A DNA stretch of 64,000 bases from CAYZWU01 sp964482235 (GCA_964482235.1 CAYZWU010000002.1:149385-213384), one strand, 5' to 3'. Counted from the first letter of the stretch, positions 50,346 through 59,710 are shown. Translations and numbers: made by a program. Notes: generated by a model not told the origin, from the sequence alone.

Positions 50346-52367
50346 CTATTCGTTGCGCCTGTCGGCCTGGAGAATGACCGCCCCCTGATACTGAAGAAAG
50401 TAGATCACCGCCCCGCTCTCGTCTTTGACGAATTCGATCTGGGCATCCACGACCTTGAGAAAGAACTCGGTCTCCGACTCGGGGAAGAGCTCCAGCTTCG
50501 GCTGCCCGGACATCTGGATATAGAGACTGTCGCCTTCTCTGGTGATCGTGCAGATCCGATTCGCAGTGAGGTTGTACTTTCCCACGTAGGCTTCGTAGAT
50601 GGAAGGGTCTACTTCGATCTCTTTCCGCTCATCTGGAGGCTCGGGCCAGGACAGAGCGCAGTTTCTCAAATGGAGTTTCGTTCCCATCTGATTCACCAGG
50701 ATGTACGCAACCTCGCCCTTCTCGTTCTTCACAAAAGTGAAACTGGCCTGCGCGGTTTCATGGAAGAAGGTATCTGTAGACTCGGCCGTGAGAGGGAACC
50801 TCGGCTCTCCTGTCCCTTGGGAGTAGAGGTTGTCGCCCTCTCTCGTGATCTTGAGAACGGAATTCGGCCTGGGACGCTGATACGTGCCGACATACGTGTC
50901 AAGGATAGCCGGCGTGACATTGATTTTTCCCTTCGACGCCGTCGACTCATTTTTCTCGGTAAAGCGACTGCGCAGCTCGTTCACCTTCTTCAGCGCCTTT
51001 TGAACGCACGCCGCCGAATACTCGTCCAGCACCTCGACGGCCTCATCCTCCCTGCCTTCCCGCCTGAGTGCGATCGCCTTCTTCATGACCGCCGGCAGGC
51101 CAGCTTCAAATGACGCCTCGAGAGGATCAAACACGGTCCTGACTATGGAGTGCCGCTCTTCCCAGTCGATGCGCACCTTGTCACTGAGATCGCGGAAGAG
51201 CCACCAGTAGGAGCCCGAGGAGAAGCTGTCGACTCCCGCCTTGCTCGGAGCCACGACCTTCCTGCCGTATGTCCCCGTCTCGGAGACCATGTCGGGCAGG
51301 CGGCTTCCGTGGACAAAGAAGGGCACGTAGCAGCTGCTGCTCGGTACGGAAGGGCACCACCAGAAGACAGGGAGTTCCTTCGGCGAATCGGGCAACACCG
51401 CCACGCACGAGCTCGCGGTCTGATCCAGGTCGATACTGGGAAACGAAGAACGGTCTCTGGCAATGCGCATCATCCAGCGGGGATCAACCTGTCCCTTTTT
51501 CTCTTGGAGGAGCTTCTGTGAACATGCCTGCCTGATCAGTGCACGCTCGGCCTGAGCCAATCTTTCCTGCGATTCGACCAAGTAGGCTTTCGTGAAATGG
51601 AACTCATCCGCCTTCTCTTCCTCCCACCAGCCCTTCTCTATGGCAAGATTCACGATATCGGCAGAAGAGAGATCCCACTGGTCTCCGATGCTCAGCGTGT
51701 TGGAAATTGAAGTTGATCCCGAAGTGAACTTCCGTGCGATCCAGTGAGTCCCTGCCGTTTCCAGAACCCACGCTTCGTTGGGATCAGCAATGAGGTAGGA
51801 GTTCTCATACGCCCCTTCCAAACCCATGGTGGGCAGTCCGGACCCAAACTGTCCGTATCTCTCGACAAGGGCCGTGATCACATCAAGGGCCTCGCGGGCC
51901 GACCTCCCCCGCTCCAAGCCCAGGCGCACGAGGTCCATCCCCGTCGGCCCAGGTTCCACGCGGCTGCCCTTCTTGTGGGCCTCGATCTGTCCACTCAGGA
52001 CCTTTGTCCAGATTCCCTCGTTTCCGATGGCCACGCCGAATTCGTTGATCCCCTCCTCGTATCCCCAGCACCAATAGGGGCTCGATCCCAAGGTGGCATA
52101 GGTTTTCCCCACCTGCGGGATCGAGAGCCGCCCCAGGTTCACACTGGATTCCGCTGGCCACTTTCTTCCTGGGTGGAAAAGAAGCGGCTGGCAGTCGAAT
52201 TGAAGTCGGTCGCTGTTCTTGGCGAAAATAGTGACGCCGCCGCTGGTAGTGTCTCTTAGAGCCACCCACGTATCACAAGAGAAACCGTCACGCGTAGCCA
52301 CCGCCCCAAACAGGCAAACCACGACAAGCAAGCAGAAGATCCTATTTCCGAGCTTCGTAAACTTCAT
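50346..52367 (-). CDS. Secreted peptidase C69-family protein with two C-terminal DUF3471-like domains
   Basis: A 673-residue exported protein. The signal peptide is followed by Cys31 in FSCDTWVAL, the position of the N-terminal nucleophile in C69 dipeptidases and secernins. The fold continues with GVTIFAKNSDR, SPYWCWGYEEGINEFGVAIG, MDLVRLGLERG and WVLETAGTHWIARKF. After ~500 come two similar beta-rich domains, each starting with a TYVGTYQ/AYVGKYN-like strand and containing ITREGDxLYxQ. They resemble DUF3471. ATG 52367 was chosen because of the signal peptide and AGGAG upstream; ATG 52547 lacks both. Confidence 0.87.
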   Translation of the reverse strand: MKFTKLGNRIFCLLVVVCLFGAVATRDGFSCDTWVALRDTTSGGVTIFAKNSDRLQFDCQPLLFHPGRKWPAESSVNLGRLSIPQVGKTYATLGSSPYWCWGYEEGINEFGVAIGNEGIWTKVLSGQIEAHKKGSRVEPGPTGMDLVRLGLERGRSAREALDVITALVERYGQFGSGLPTMGLEGAYENSYLIADPNEAWVLETAGTHWIARKFTSGSTSISNTLSIGDQWDLSSADIVNLAIEKGWWEEEKADEFHFTKAYLVESQERLAQAERALIRQACSQKLLQEKKGQVDPRWMMRIARDRSSFPSIDLDQTASSCVAVLPDSPKELPVFWWCPSVPSSSCYVPFFVHGSRLPDMVSETGTYGRKVVAPSKAGVDSFSSGSYWWLFRDLSDKVRIDWEERHSIVRTVFDPLEASFEAGLPAVMKKAIALRREGREDEAVEVLDEYSAACVQKALKKVNELRSRFTEKNESTASKGKINVTPAILDTYVGTYQRPRPNSVLKITREGDNLYSQGTGEPRFPLTAESTDTFFHETAQASFTFVKNEKGEVAYILVNQMGTKLHLRNCALSWPEPPDERKEIEVDPSIYEAYVGKYNLTANRICTITREGDSLYIQMSGQPKLELFPESETEFFLKVVDAQIEFVKDESGAVIYFLQYQGAVILQADRRNE

Positions 52368-52719
52368 CAGCTCTACTCCTCCTCTCTTCAGAGAGGTTTC
52401 GGGGTGCACAGGTGGTTCCCTTACCCCAGAGTATAGATCACCGCATGCCTCGTAGCCCAGAGCTTTGTGATTGTGCAACGAGTTGCCGTCCAACGCGAGT
52501 CGCGCAACGCGCACTGACTTCAGATCCGGAATGAGTGAGATGGCCAAGCGAGCTCTACGCCCAAGAACGCTTTCCCTCCTCCTCCAGCTTCAACAGTTAT
52601 GAAAGAGGAGGGGTGTGCCCGCCCAGCGAGCTCTGAAGCATTCTGTCGCCCGAGTCTCCTACGTCTAACAAGCAAAGGAACAATCTGTTAGAATAGTCGG
52701 AAGGAGGGACTGATCCCAT
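52368..52719. other. Intergenic region upstream of the C69 peptidase gene
   Basis: I see no supported gene here. The region should contain the promoter of the leftward peptidase gene. Its distal end merges with decayed sequence behind the propeller remnant at 52720. Confidence 0.4.
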
Positions 52720-52952
52720 GCTGTCGGGAGACTTCCGATGCTTGTTTCCCCAGAGAACCGGGGAGGAGTGCCCGGCCCGGGAAGGTCGACCTGCCAGTCG
52801 TAATCCGATCGATCGAAGGAGACCGGGATCGACTCGCCCGTGCCCAGGCCCGTACCGTCGGCTCCACGGAACCTTGGCCACTCCTGCGCCTCGGTGCCGG
52901 GGGAGAAGAACGATGCGAAAACGAAGAGCAGTGACAGGGATCGTATTATCAC
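52720..52952 (-). pseudogene. N-terminal remnant of a PQQ-like beta-propeller protein
   Basis: From GTG 52952 the minus strand encodes a signal peptide (MIIRSLSLLFVFASFFS) and the conserved start of PQQ-type propellers (EWPRFRGADGTG, then WQVDLPGPG). The frame then shifts; the continuation GHSSPVLWGN appears in the neighbouring frame and homology ends within about 15 further residues. Only the first tenth of a normal ~400-residue protein survives, so this is a broken gene. Confidence 0.75.
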
Positions 52953-53029
52953 GCTACGGCTCCGGATCGGGAGTGCTGTTCATTCGAAGGCGCCATGGCA
53001 CCTTTTCGTGAACCGGATTCATCCTCGGT

Positions 53030-53629
53030 TCAATCATCATCGCGCACCAGAGCCAGGCTCTCACCGAGAACGAGGCAGAGGCTGCCGCCGATGCGGCCAA
53101 GGCCCGACCAGGCTGGTGTTCCGGGAAGATCGATCCACAGTTCGATCAAAGAGAGATCTTGCAGCGATACAGGTTTCATGGGTACGGGCCTGTCGTGGAG
53201 ATCGAGAAGAAAGTGATCGATCGCAACGGCCTCGACGTCGAGCTCGCCCTCGGAGGAGGCGAGAACCGCTTCACGGTTCATTAGCGGCGTCGTGGGAAAT
53301 TCGCCGAGGAGTGCGCCCGGCGCCGACCACTGGTACCACCGTGCCGCCTCCCGGGAGTCGAGCGCCAGAAGCTCCCCGACAGCCGGGATTTCCTTGTTCA
53401 TCGTGCGAAACTGTTCCCAGGCGGCGGCTGTGAAAAGGGGAATCCGATCAGCGGTCAGGTACAAGGGCGGTCTGTACTCCGATGGGCCCCACTCGCTCTC
53501 CTCCATCACGCTCCACGCCGGGATCCAGACCACGTCCTCTCCGATGCGACTGAAGGCGCCGCATCCGCCCGGGTTGCAGTGGGGAACACCGCAATCCTCG
53601 CAGATCTCGACCTGATCAACGTTCCACAT
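53030..53629 (-). CDS. Hypothetical protein with N-terminal Cys motif
   Basis: A 199-residue soluble protein of unknown function. The N-terminus has four Cys residues in CEDCGVPHCNPGGC, which could bind a metal. The rest is mixed alpha/beta and acidic (VVWIPAWSVMEESEWG; LYLTADRIPLF; VEAVAIDHFLLDLHDRPVP). No signal peptide is present and the ribosome site is weak. Codon use and length support a real gene. Its neighbours on this strand are a broken propeller gene and the C69 peptidase. Confidence 0.65.
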   Translation of the reverse strand: MWNVDQVEICEDCGVPHCNPGGCGAFSRIGEDVVWIPAWSVMEESEWGPSEYRPPLYLTADRIPLFTAAAWEQFRTMNKEIPAVGELLALDSREAARWYQWSAPGALLGEFPTTPLMNREAVLASSEGELDVEAVAIDHFLLDLHDRPVPMKPVSLQDLSLIELWIDLPGTPAWSGLGRIGGSLCLVLGESLALVRDDD

Positions 53630-53986
53630 GGCTTGCCTGTCTCTTTGAGCTTACCTGGGATCGGATACAAAACGGCTGTGCCGGAAACTCCGAGACGATC
53701 ACGATAGTGCCGACACCGCATTCGGCCAATGAAGAATCGTTTTTTACCCTGGTTTCCCGGCGCCGACCTCACTGGACCGGTAGATTCCCAGCCATTTTTC
53801 CTTAAGGGTGTCCTCGACGCTTTACGCGTTCTCAAGAAAGGCCGGTCCGGTTCGATTCAGGCTTGTCTGCCAGATCGGCCAGTTCTCGGGTGTTATCTGT
53901 CAATGCGAGTCTACCGGAAACCAGACATGGTCGAGCGGCGGCTCAGGAACGGAAGAGTCCATTTTCACTCATAAAAGGAGATCGTC
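53630..53986. other. Intergenic region between hypothetical gene and S74 protein gene
   Basis: A 357-bp divergent gap expected to hold promoters for both flanking genes. Short open frames exist on both strands, but none has a recognisable product. AAAGGAG at its right end is the ribosome site of the gene at 53987. Confidence 0.45.
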
Positions 53987-55351
53987 ATGAAAAACCAGCT
54001 GATTCGTTGTTTCGTTGTCTGTTGTCTCGTGTGCCTCTCTATCGGCCTGTTCCTGGACCTGGCTCAGGCCCAGACGTCCAGACAGCTGGCTCCCGGTGGT
54101 GATCCTGACTGGGATTACTGGTCCAACTACCCTCATGTCTTCAAATGCACCAGCGGCAACGTGGGCATCGGGATCACGGATCCGTATGCCCAGCTTCACC
54201 TGAGCAAGGACAACTACTGTGAGGTCTATATCGATTCCTATCACGACTCTGTTGTCGCAGTGGAGTCGACGATCAAGCTGCGAAGGGGGCGCGGGGATTC
54301 CTCCTATCCCAATCCCGTCATGGATGGAGACAACATAGGCGTTATCCAGTTCTATCCCTATGTCGACGGGGCGTTTCGATGCGCGGCTCTGATCAGAGGC
54401 CGCATGGACGGAATTCCGGGCAGCGGCTCCTATCCCACGAGTCTTGTTTTCGAGACGACGGCTGACGGGAGCTCGGATCGACTGGAACGCCTGCGAATCC
54501 AGCACGACGGCAACATCGGCATCGGGACGACGAACGCCGCCAACAGGCTGCACGTCAACGGAGATATCCGGGTTCAGGATGAAGATTCCGACATGAGCCA
54601 GATTTATTTCTACACATCAGCTGGAGAACAGCTCGGGAGGATCGGGACGAATGCCGCCTCAGAGGATCTTCATTTCCTGGCAGGCAATGGCTCCACGCAG
54701 CAGGTCGTGATCAAACCGAACGGCAACGTGGGAATCGGCAAGCTTGCTCCCGATTGCGAGCTCGATGTCGACGGTGAGATCCAGGCGGCAAGACATGTGA
54801 GAGTCGACGGCCGGTTGTACTTGACCGGAAAGGGAGGCTGGGACGCCGAAATATACGGCGGCCATCAAACTGATCCCCAATTTCATGGAAAGCTGGGTTT
54901 GAGCGGCAATGTCTACTTCCACGGTACTGAATACCTGGCAGGGGATGTTGTCATCGATGAGACGGGAAACGTCTTCATGATGAACGGCAACGTGGGAATC
55001 GGCACGGACACTCCGAACCACCCCCTGGAGATGGGGAGCGGAGCCTACTGCTCCAGCGGAGGCGCGTGGACGAACGCCTCGTCGAGGGAGTTGAAGGAGA
55101 ACATCAGGGGATTGACCGAGGAAGAGGCCATGGCGGCCCTCTGCGCGCTGAGCGCCATGAAGTTCAACTACAAGATCGACAAGGAGGAAGAGCATATCGG
55201 CTTCATCGCCGAGGATGTCCCCGATCTGGTGGCGACCAAGGACAGGAAGAGCCTTGGCTCCATGGACATCATCGCCGTCCTCACGAAAGTGGTTCAGATG
55301 CAGCAGGAAAAGATCGAGGAGCTGGAAGCGCGGCTGGACGCAGGCCGCTAG
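53987..55351 (+). CDS. Secreted tail-fibre-like protein with S74 autoprocessing domain
   Basis: A 454-residue exported protein with a signal peptide (CFVVCCLVCLSIGLFLDLAQA). The body has repeated GNVGIGT-type motifs (GNVGIGITDP; GNIGIGTTNAANRLHV; GNVGIGTDTPNHPLEM) seen in fibre proteins. The C-terminal ~95 residues are a peptidase S74 intramolecular chaperone with the Ser-Lys dyad in SSRELKENI (Ser365/366 and Lys370), then IGFIAEDVPDLV and a coiled coil (VVQMQQEKIEELEARL). The fibre probably trimerises and then cleaves off this domain. No phage genes surround it, so it looks like a bacterial surface fibre. Confidence 0.88.
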   Translation: MKNQLIRCFVVCCLVCLSIGLFLDLAQAQTSRQLAPGGDPDWDYWSNYPHVFKCTSGNVGIGITDPYAQLHLSKDNYCEVYIDSYHDSVVAVESTIKLRRGRGDSSYPNPVMDGDNIGVIQFYPYVDGAFRCAALIRGRMDGIPGSGSYPTSLVFETTADGSSDRLERLRIQHDGNIGIGTTNAANRLHVNGDIRVQDEDSDMSQIYFYTSAGEQLGRIGTNAASEDLHFLAGNGSTQQVVIKPNGNVGIGKLAPDCELDVDGEIQAARHVRVDGRLYLTGKGGWDAEIYGGHQTDPQFHGKLGLSGNVYFHGTEYLAGDVVIDETGNVFMMNGNVGIGTDTPNHPLEMGSGAYCSSGGAWTNASSRELKENIRGLTEEEAMAALCALSAMKFNYKIDKEEEHIGFIAEDVPDLVATKDRKSLGSMDIIAVLTKVVQMQQEKIEELEARLDAGR

Positions 55352-55414
55352 CAGGCCGCCCCGAAGTCATGCCTGAAGCGCTTTGACAACGGCTTTTTCG
55401 AGAGAGAGGAGATG

Positions 55415-55610
55415 TCCGGAAGACCGCCACGTCGCCCGAGTCGTCGACCTGCAGCAAGGTGCCGCCCGTGACCTGGGCGCTGCCGTACCCCTTGGGCATG
55501 ACGAACTTCACCAGGCCGTGCTCGAACCTCTGGTCGTGGTCGTTGGTGATCACGCAGGTCACGTCGTCGTGCATGCCGTTGTTGGCCGGCGTGAAGCTCG
55601 TGTTCCCGTA
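55415..55610 (-). pseudogene. Orphan fragment of a secreted protein
   Basis: The minus strand encodes YGNTSFTPANNGMHDDVTCV, then ITNDHDQRFEHGLVKFVMP and GTLLQVDDSGDVAV, which has clear coding character. Neither a start nor a proper end is present. It is joined directly to the duplicated hydrolase segment at 55611, so it is one half of a recombination junction. I do not recognise the family. Confidence 0.55.
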
Positions 55611-56034
55611 GGTCCGGTTCGGCGAGCTGGGGCTTCCGCCCGACAGGGAGTACGTCCTGTACGAATACTGGAGCGGGGACCCGGCCAGGGTCTTCCATCG
55701 CTCCTTTCCCGTGCCGGCGCAGAAGGCGAGGGAGGTGCGCATCTACTCGATCCGCGAGAAGCTCGACAGGCCGCAGATCATCTCGACGAGCTGGCCTGGG
55801 ACGGCGCCGGGAGATGCCTGCACGGCAAGAGCCGCGTGATCAAGGGAGATCCCTACACCCTGGTGGTCCGCGTTCCCCGAAAGCCCAAGGCCTTCACCGT
55901 GCTGCGCGTCGAGTTCGATGGGCAGAGCCACGGCGCGGAGCAGGAGAAGGGGATCTGCCGCGTCACCTTCACACCCGACCGCACGGGGGTCGTCTTCTGG
56001 CGGATCTGGTTCCAGGCGGAGTGAGCTGGAGAGA
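55611..56034 (+). pseudogene. Duplicated 3' end of the melibiase-like hydrolase gene
   Basis: This copies bases 43618-44078 of the hydrolase gene. By eye I count only two substitutions. A 37-bp deletion within the copy lies between two GAGC repeats (after 55790), which shifts the frame. Homology ends 10 bases past the hydrolase stop, exactly where the IS91-type remnant begins at 44079. No start codon or N-terminal part is present, so the copy is non-functional. Confidence 0.9.
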
Positions 56035-56112
56035 GTGCTTTCCCGTCGGCCGGCCTCTTCATCGCAGTCTGTGCGGTCCGGAAAACCTGATCATTGAACA
56101 ACCCGTGCGGCG

Positions 56113-56544
56113 GTGAGCCTCTTTTTCCTCTTGTCCTGCGGTTCCGACTTTTCTTCCCCGACGAACACGGTGGAAACCTTCCTGAATGCGGCCAAGGACA
56201 AAGACGAGGAAACGTATCTCAGCTGCCTCGAAAAGAGGGACCGTGAGTGGATCGACGAGATGTCCAAGAAGTCGGGTAAAAAGGATGAGGAGAGCGATTT
56301 CCTGACCGATGAGGACAGCCCCACGGATTACGAAATCGGCGAAGAAAAGATCGACGGCGACAAGGCGACTGTCGAGGTCACCACGGAGTCCAAGGGCAAG
56401 AAGGAGAAGGCGACGATCAGCCTGGTGAAGGAAGACGGCGATTGGAAGATCGACATGATACCCGAAGAACTGAAATCCTTCGGGGACATGATGGAGGGAA
56501 TGGGAAAGGAACTCGAAGGGATGATGAAGGGGGACGGCAAGTAG
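56113..56544 (+). CDS. Small lipoprotein-like protein, possibly N-terminally truncated
   Basis: A 143-residue acidic and Lys-rich protein. The short leader SLFFLLSCGS contains a lipobox-like LLSC, but the usual positively charged N-region is missing. The mature part (NTVETFLNAAKDKDEETYLS; KIDGDKATVEVTTES; LVKEDGDWKIDMIPEEL) resembles NTF2-like DUF4878 lipoproteins. The GTG start lies only ~75 bp after the hydrolase duplication, so the original start may have been lost in that rearrangement. Confidence 0.65.
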   Translation: MSLFFLLSCGSDFSSPTNTVETFLNAAKDKDEETYLSCLEKRDREWIDEMSKKSGKKDEESDFLTDEDSPTDYEIGEEKIDGDKATVEVTTESKGKKEKATISLVKEDGDWKIDMIPEELKSFGDMMEGMGKELEGMMKGDGK

Positions 56545-56847
56545 GCTGCAGTAGATCGAACTGAACCATCGGCTGACCAGGCTCTGATACGGCTGCTGTC
56601 GAAGAAGTTGACCGATGAAGGCAGCACGGTCAAGGGGCTTGTTCTGTTCGATGGCACCGCACCGTCATCTGTCACTTCTTGGAACGGACATTGCGGGAGC
56701 GACGCAGCACCTCTTTCTTCCGCAACATCTTCACGGCCGATCGCACGGGGAGGCGGATCTGGTTCAAGGAGGAACAGGGCAGGGAGCCGGGGCAGGCTCC
56801 CGCTTCTTCATCCGTGCGATCGAGGTCAGGGGTTCACGGATCCGTCA
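56545..56847. other. Intergenic region, possible further remnant
   Basis: No supported gene. A short plus-strand frame near 56735-56775 reads FTADRTGRRIWFKEEQG, which faintly recalls the end of the melibiase-like hydrolase (FTPDRTG, then IWFQAE). It could be an old fragment of that family but is too short to be sure. Confidence 0.3.
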
Positions 56848-57993
56848 TCAATCGATCCATGCGGAGACCATGTTCGTCTTGTTCTGGAACTGAAGAGCCT
56901 GGAACCAGACGTCCCGCCCCGCGCCCGCAGGAGGAATAAGAAGGTCCCAGCTGCCTCCGCCCAGGCTGTTCGTCTTGAGGGGACCGTTCGCCCGGAAGGG
57001 ATTGGAAAGATCGATGAAGACGGCGAGCTGCGGGATGTAGGTGCTTCCGGTTCCGGTGAGGCTGTAGGCGAGGAAGGTCATCGTGTCCGGATTGCCGCCG
57101 CTCACGGTGAATGTCCCGTTCAGGCCGCTGACGAGCGGAAAAGGCTCCACGGCAAGCCTGAAGCCGGGTGTGTAGATGATGGCGTTGTAGAGAAGCTGCT
57201 TGTCGTTGCTCGTTCCGTTGAATTCGGGCATGTTCGAGATGTAGATGCCCGTGTAGCTTCCGCCGTCGTGGAGGCTGATCATCGCCGTGTAGGAGTCGCA
57301 CTCGGCCTTCATCATGGCGCCGGCGAGATCGATGTCGTCCCACGTATGATCATCGGCCGGGGTCTGTGAGTTGGGCCATCCCGCCGAGATCCACGGGTCG
57401 GCGAGGAAGGTGAAAAGAGGGCTGTAGGGATCGATCTGGTGGAACCGGTTGGTTATGTTGACCACGTCGGCGTAGTCGATGTCGGACCTCATTCCGAAGA
57501 TGGGCGCCAGGCCGCGGTTGTCGTAGATAATTCGCTTCTGGCTGTCGTAGTAGTACAGAAGGTATGTTCCGATGACGTTGTGCCCCTGAGCAGCGTACTG
57601 CTCGATCGCGTCGATTTCCGATGAGGAGTACTGCTTGAGCCCTCCTGCCGGATCGCTCAGGATCAGCACGTCGGCGCCCGAATCCACCAGGTCCTGGTAG
57701 GTGAAGGTGTCCACATCGGCCAGCGTCTTGGTGTAGACATGGATCGGCACGCTACCGTAGAGGGGCCATTCGGTATTGAGCTCCTCCCATGCCGAGGCGG
57801 CGCTCCCGAGAAAGAACCACGACTTGACGAGAACGGCGTTCAGAAAGGCTCGATCGTCACCGTCATGGCGCGGAGATGCTCGAGTGATGCAATCTCCAGG
57901 TGCAGGAGGGGAAGCTTCCTGACAGTCGCTCGACCGGAAGGAGACAAAAAGAACCAGGAGCGCGATACTCGAAGACAAGACCACCTTTTTCAT
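56848..57993 (-). CDS. Secreted protein with glutamine-amidotransferase-like domain
   Basis: A 381-residue exported protein with signal peptide MKKVVLSSSIALLVLFVSF. Residues ~60-265 look like a class I amidotransferase-like (ThuA-type) fold: YQDLVDSGADVLILSDPAGG, EQYAAQGHNVIGTYLLYY and DGGSYTGIYISNMPEFNG. No catalytic Cys is evident at the usual place. The C-terminal ~115 residues (GTFTVSGGNPDTMTFLAYSL to DVWFQALQFQNKTN) match the end module of the FG-GAP protein at 44577. ATG 57993 follows AAGGAGG, whereas the upstream ATG 58011 does not. Confidence 0.8.
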   Translation of the reverse strand: MKKVVLSSSIALLVLFVSFRSSDCQEASPPAPGDCITRASPRHDGDDRAFLNAVLVKSWFFLGSAASAWEELNTEWPLYGSVPIHVYTKTLADVDTFTYQDLVDSGADVLILSDPAGGLKQYSSSEIDAIEQYAAQGHNVIGTYLLYYYDSQKRIIYDNRGLAPIFGMRSDIDYADVVNITNRFHQIDPYSPLFTFLADPWISAGWPNSQTPADDHTWDDIDLAGAMMKAECDSYTAMISLHDGGSYTGIYISNMPEFNGTSNDKQLLYNAIIYTPGFRLAVEPFPLVSGLNGTFTVSGGNPDTMTFLAYSLTGTGSTYIPQLAVFIDLSNPFRANGPLKTNSLGGGSWDLLIPPAGAGRDVWFQALQFQNKTNMVSAWID

Positions 57994-58042
57994 CGAGAGT
58001 CCTCCTTGCACATGAATGGTTTGAATAACCAGGTGTTCGATC

Positions 58043-59710
58043 TCACTCGATCTCCACGACCCAGAGGTTGCTTAGCTCCGTTCCCACGAGGGCCTGCAGG
58101 GGAATCTCCGTGCCCGGCGGCAGGGACGTGGCTACCACGCGGTGGATGAGCTTCACCCCGTTGTCTGGTATGGGATCGAGATGGATGCGGTGATCCCAGG
58201 GCGGCTTTAGCCAGAAATCGCCGCAGGTGGTCGGATGGGGCGAGGAGAGGGCCCCGGTGCCGGAGATGAGCATCACGGGGTTCGTCTTCGGCCACCCGAT
58301 GATCACGCCCGTCGCCGCGCTGCCGTTCGAGACCTTGCCAATGACATAGAGGTGCCTGTGAAACTCGTCGGCGCCGATGTCCGGGAACGCGAAGAGCCCG
58401 GTGCGCGGATCTCCCTCGAAATCCCTTTCCGGTAGATTGGCTGCATTGCGATCGCCTGCCGACCGGCAGGGCGAGTCGAAGGGGATGTGGTAGTCCCCGA
58501 CCGCCGGATCGACGAAGAGGGGATCGGCGTCGATCATGCCGTTACCCCAGTTGAGGGTGCAGCCCGATTCGACGTAGACCGTTGCCTGACCATCTTCCAC
58601 GTTGGAGTGGGAGATCGTCAGGGTCGATGAAAACGTCGATCGGCCCACCGCGATCCTCATATGATTCGGACGGATGTCGCCTCGCACGATCGTGTTCTTG
58701 ACCGTGGCATCGGAGTCGATGCAGTAGATGTTGCCGAACTCGGTCGAGAAGATCGTGTTGTTCACGATCTCGGATACGGACAACTCCGAGAGATTGATTC
58801 CGTATACGCCGTGATCACAGATCATATTGCTCGTGATGAGCATCCGGCTATTCCAGCTGCTGATCCCGTTGGAACCGCCGTCCAATATCCGGTTGCCCGT
58901 GATGGTCCCGGCGGAACGCTCGCAGTAGATACCCGATCCGTTTCCCTGAACCGTGTTGTCGGCGATATGAAACCTTGTCAAGGAGATCATGATTGCGCCC
59001 AGCACGGGAACCGGATGCCCCGTGACGCTGTTGTTCGTGAAGATCAGATCGGATTGATGGCAGTATACCGCCTCCCCTCCAGGGATGTACCAGCTGAAGA
59101 CGCGGTTCTCGTCCAGCTCGTTGTTCGTGACAGTCGGAGCCCCGAACCAGCAGGCGAGGCCGCCGCCGTAGCTGGCGTAGGTGGGGGAGTCGGGAACCAC
59201 GTTCCTGCTGATCGTGTTGTGAGCCACGAGGGACGAGGAGTCGTAGAGCATGATCCCTCCGCCCATGGCATAGGACGAGCTTCCCACGGCCTGGTTGCGG
59301 GAGACGATGTTGTTGATGATGGTGGGCGAGGAGCTGTGGCAGAATATTCCCCCGCCGCAGGTGTAGTCGGTACCGCCCATGTTCATGGTCGTACCGGTGC
59401 CGTTCGTGATGAAGAATCCGTCAATGACCGAATCCGGTTCCTCCCCGGTCTGAAAGGTCACCACGCTTCCGGCCTGGCTGCCGTCGATGACCGTGGCTTT
59501 GGGCCCCGCCTCGCTCTGAAGGGCGATGGTTTTTCCCAGGAAATCGATCCGTTCCACGTAGGTTCCCGCCCGGACAATGATCGAGTCGCCGTCCGCTGCC
59601 CCGTTGATGGCATCCTGGATCGTCGGGTGATCGTCAGGGACGTAGATCGTGGCGGCGAGGCTGATGGTGGACAGGAGGGGTATAGCGACGAGAAGCCGTG
59701 CAATCTGCAT
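58043..59710 (-). CDS. Secreted right-handed beta-helix protein
   Basis: A 555-residue exported protein with a signal peptide (MQIARLLVAIPLLSTISLA). It begins IYVPDDHPTIQDAINGAADG like its paralogue at 48926 and has many beta-helix repeats (CGGGIFCHSSSPTIINNIVS; YGGGLACWFGAPTVTNNELD; GSGIYCERSAGTITGN). Next come GMIDADPLFVDPAVGDYHIP and IGADEFHRHLYVIG, then the C-terminal module ending ELSNLWVVEIE. Fragments of the same module lie at 46318 and 48384. AGGAG precedes the ATG. Function is probably surface or polysaccharide-related. Confidence 0.9.
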   Translation of the reverse strand: MQIARLLVAIPLLSTISLAATIYVPDDHPTIQDAINGAADGDSIIVRAGTYVERIDFLGKTIALQSEAGPKATVIDGSQAGSVVTFQTGEEPDSVIDGFFITNGTGTTMNMGGTDYTCGGGIFCHSSSPTIINNIVSRNQAVGSSSYAMGGGIMLYDSSSLVAHNTISRNVVPDSPTYASYGGGLACWFGAPTVTNNELDENRVFSWYIPGGEAVYCHQSDLIFTNNSVTGHPVPVLGAIMISLTRFHIADNTVQGNGSGIYCERSAGTITGNRILDGGSNGISSWNSRMLITSNMICDHGVYGINLSELSVSEIVNNTIFSTEFGNIYCIDSDATVKNTIVRGDIRPNHMRIAVGRSTFSSTLTISHSNVEDGQATVYVESGCTLNWGNGMIDADPLFVDPAVGDYHIPFDSPCRSAGDRNAANLPERDFEGDPRTGLFAFPDIGADEFHRHLYVIGKVSNGSAATGVIIGWPKTNPVMLISGTGALSSPHPTTCGDFWLKPPWDHRIHLDPIPDNGVKLIHRVVATSLPPGTEIPLQALVGTELSNLWVVEIE

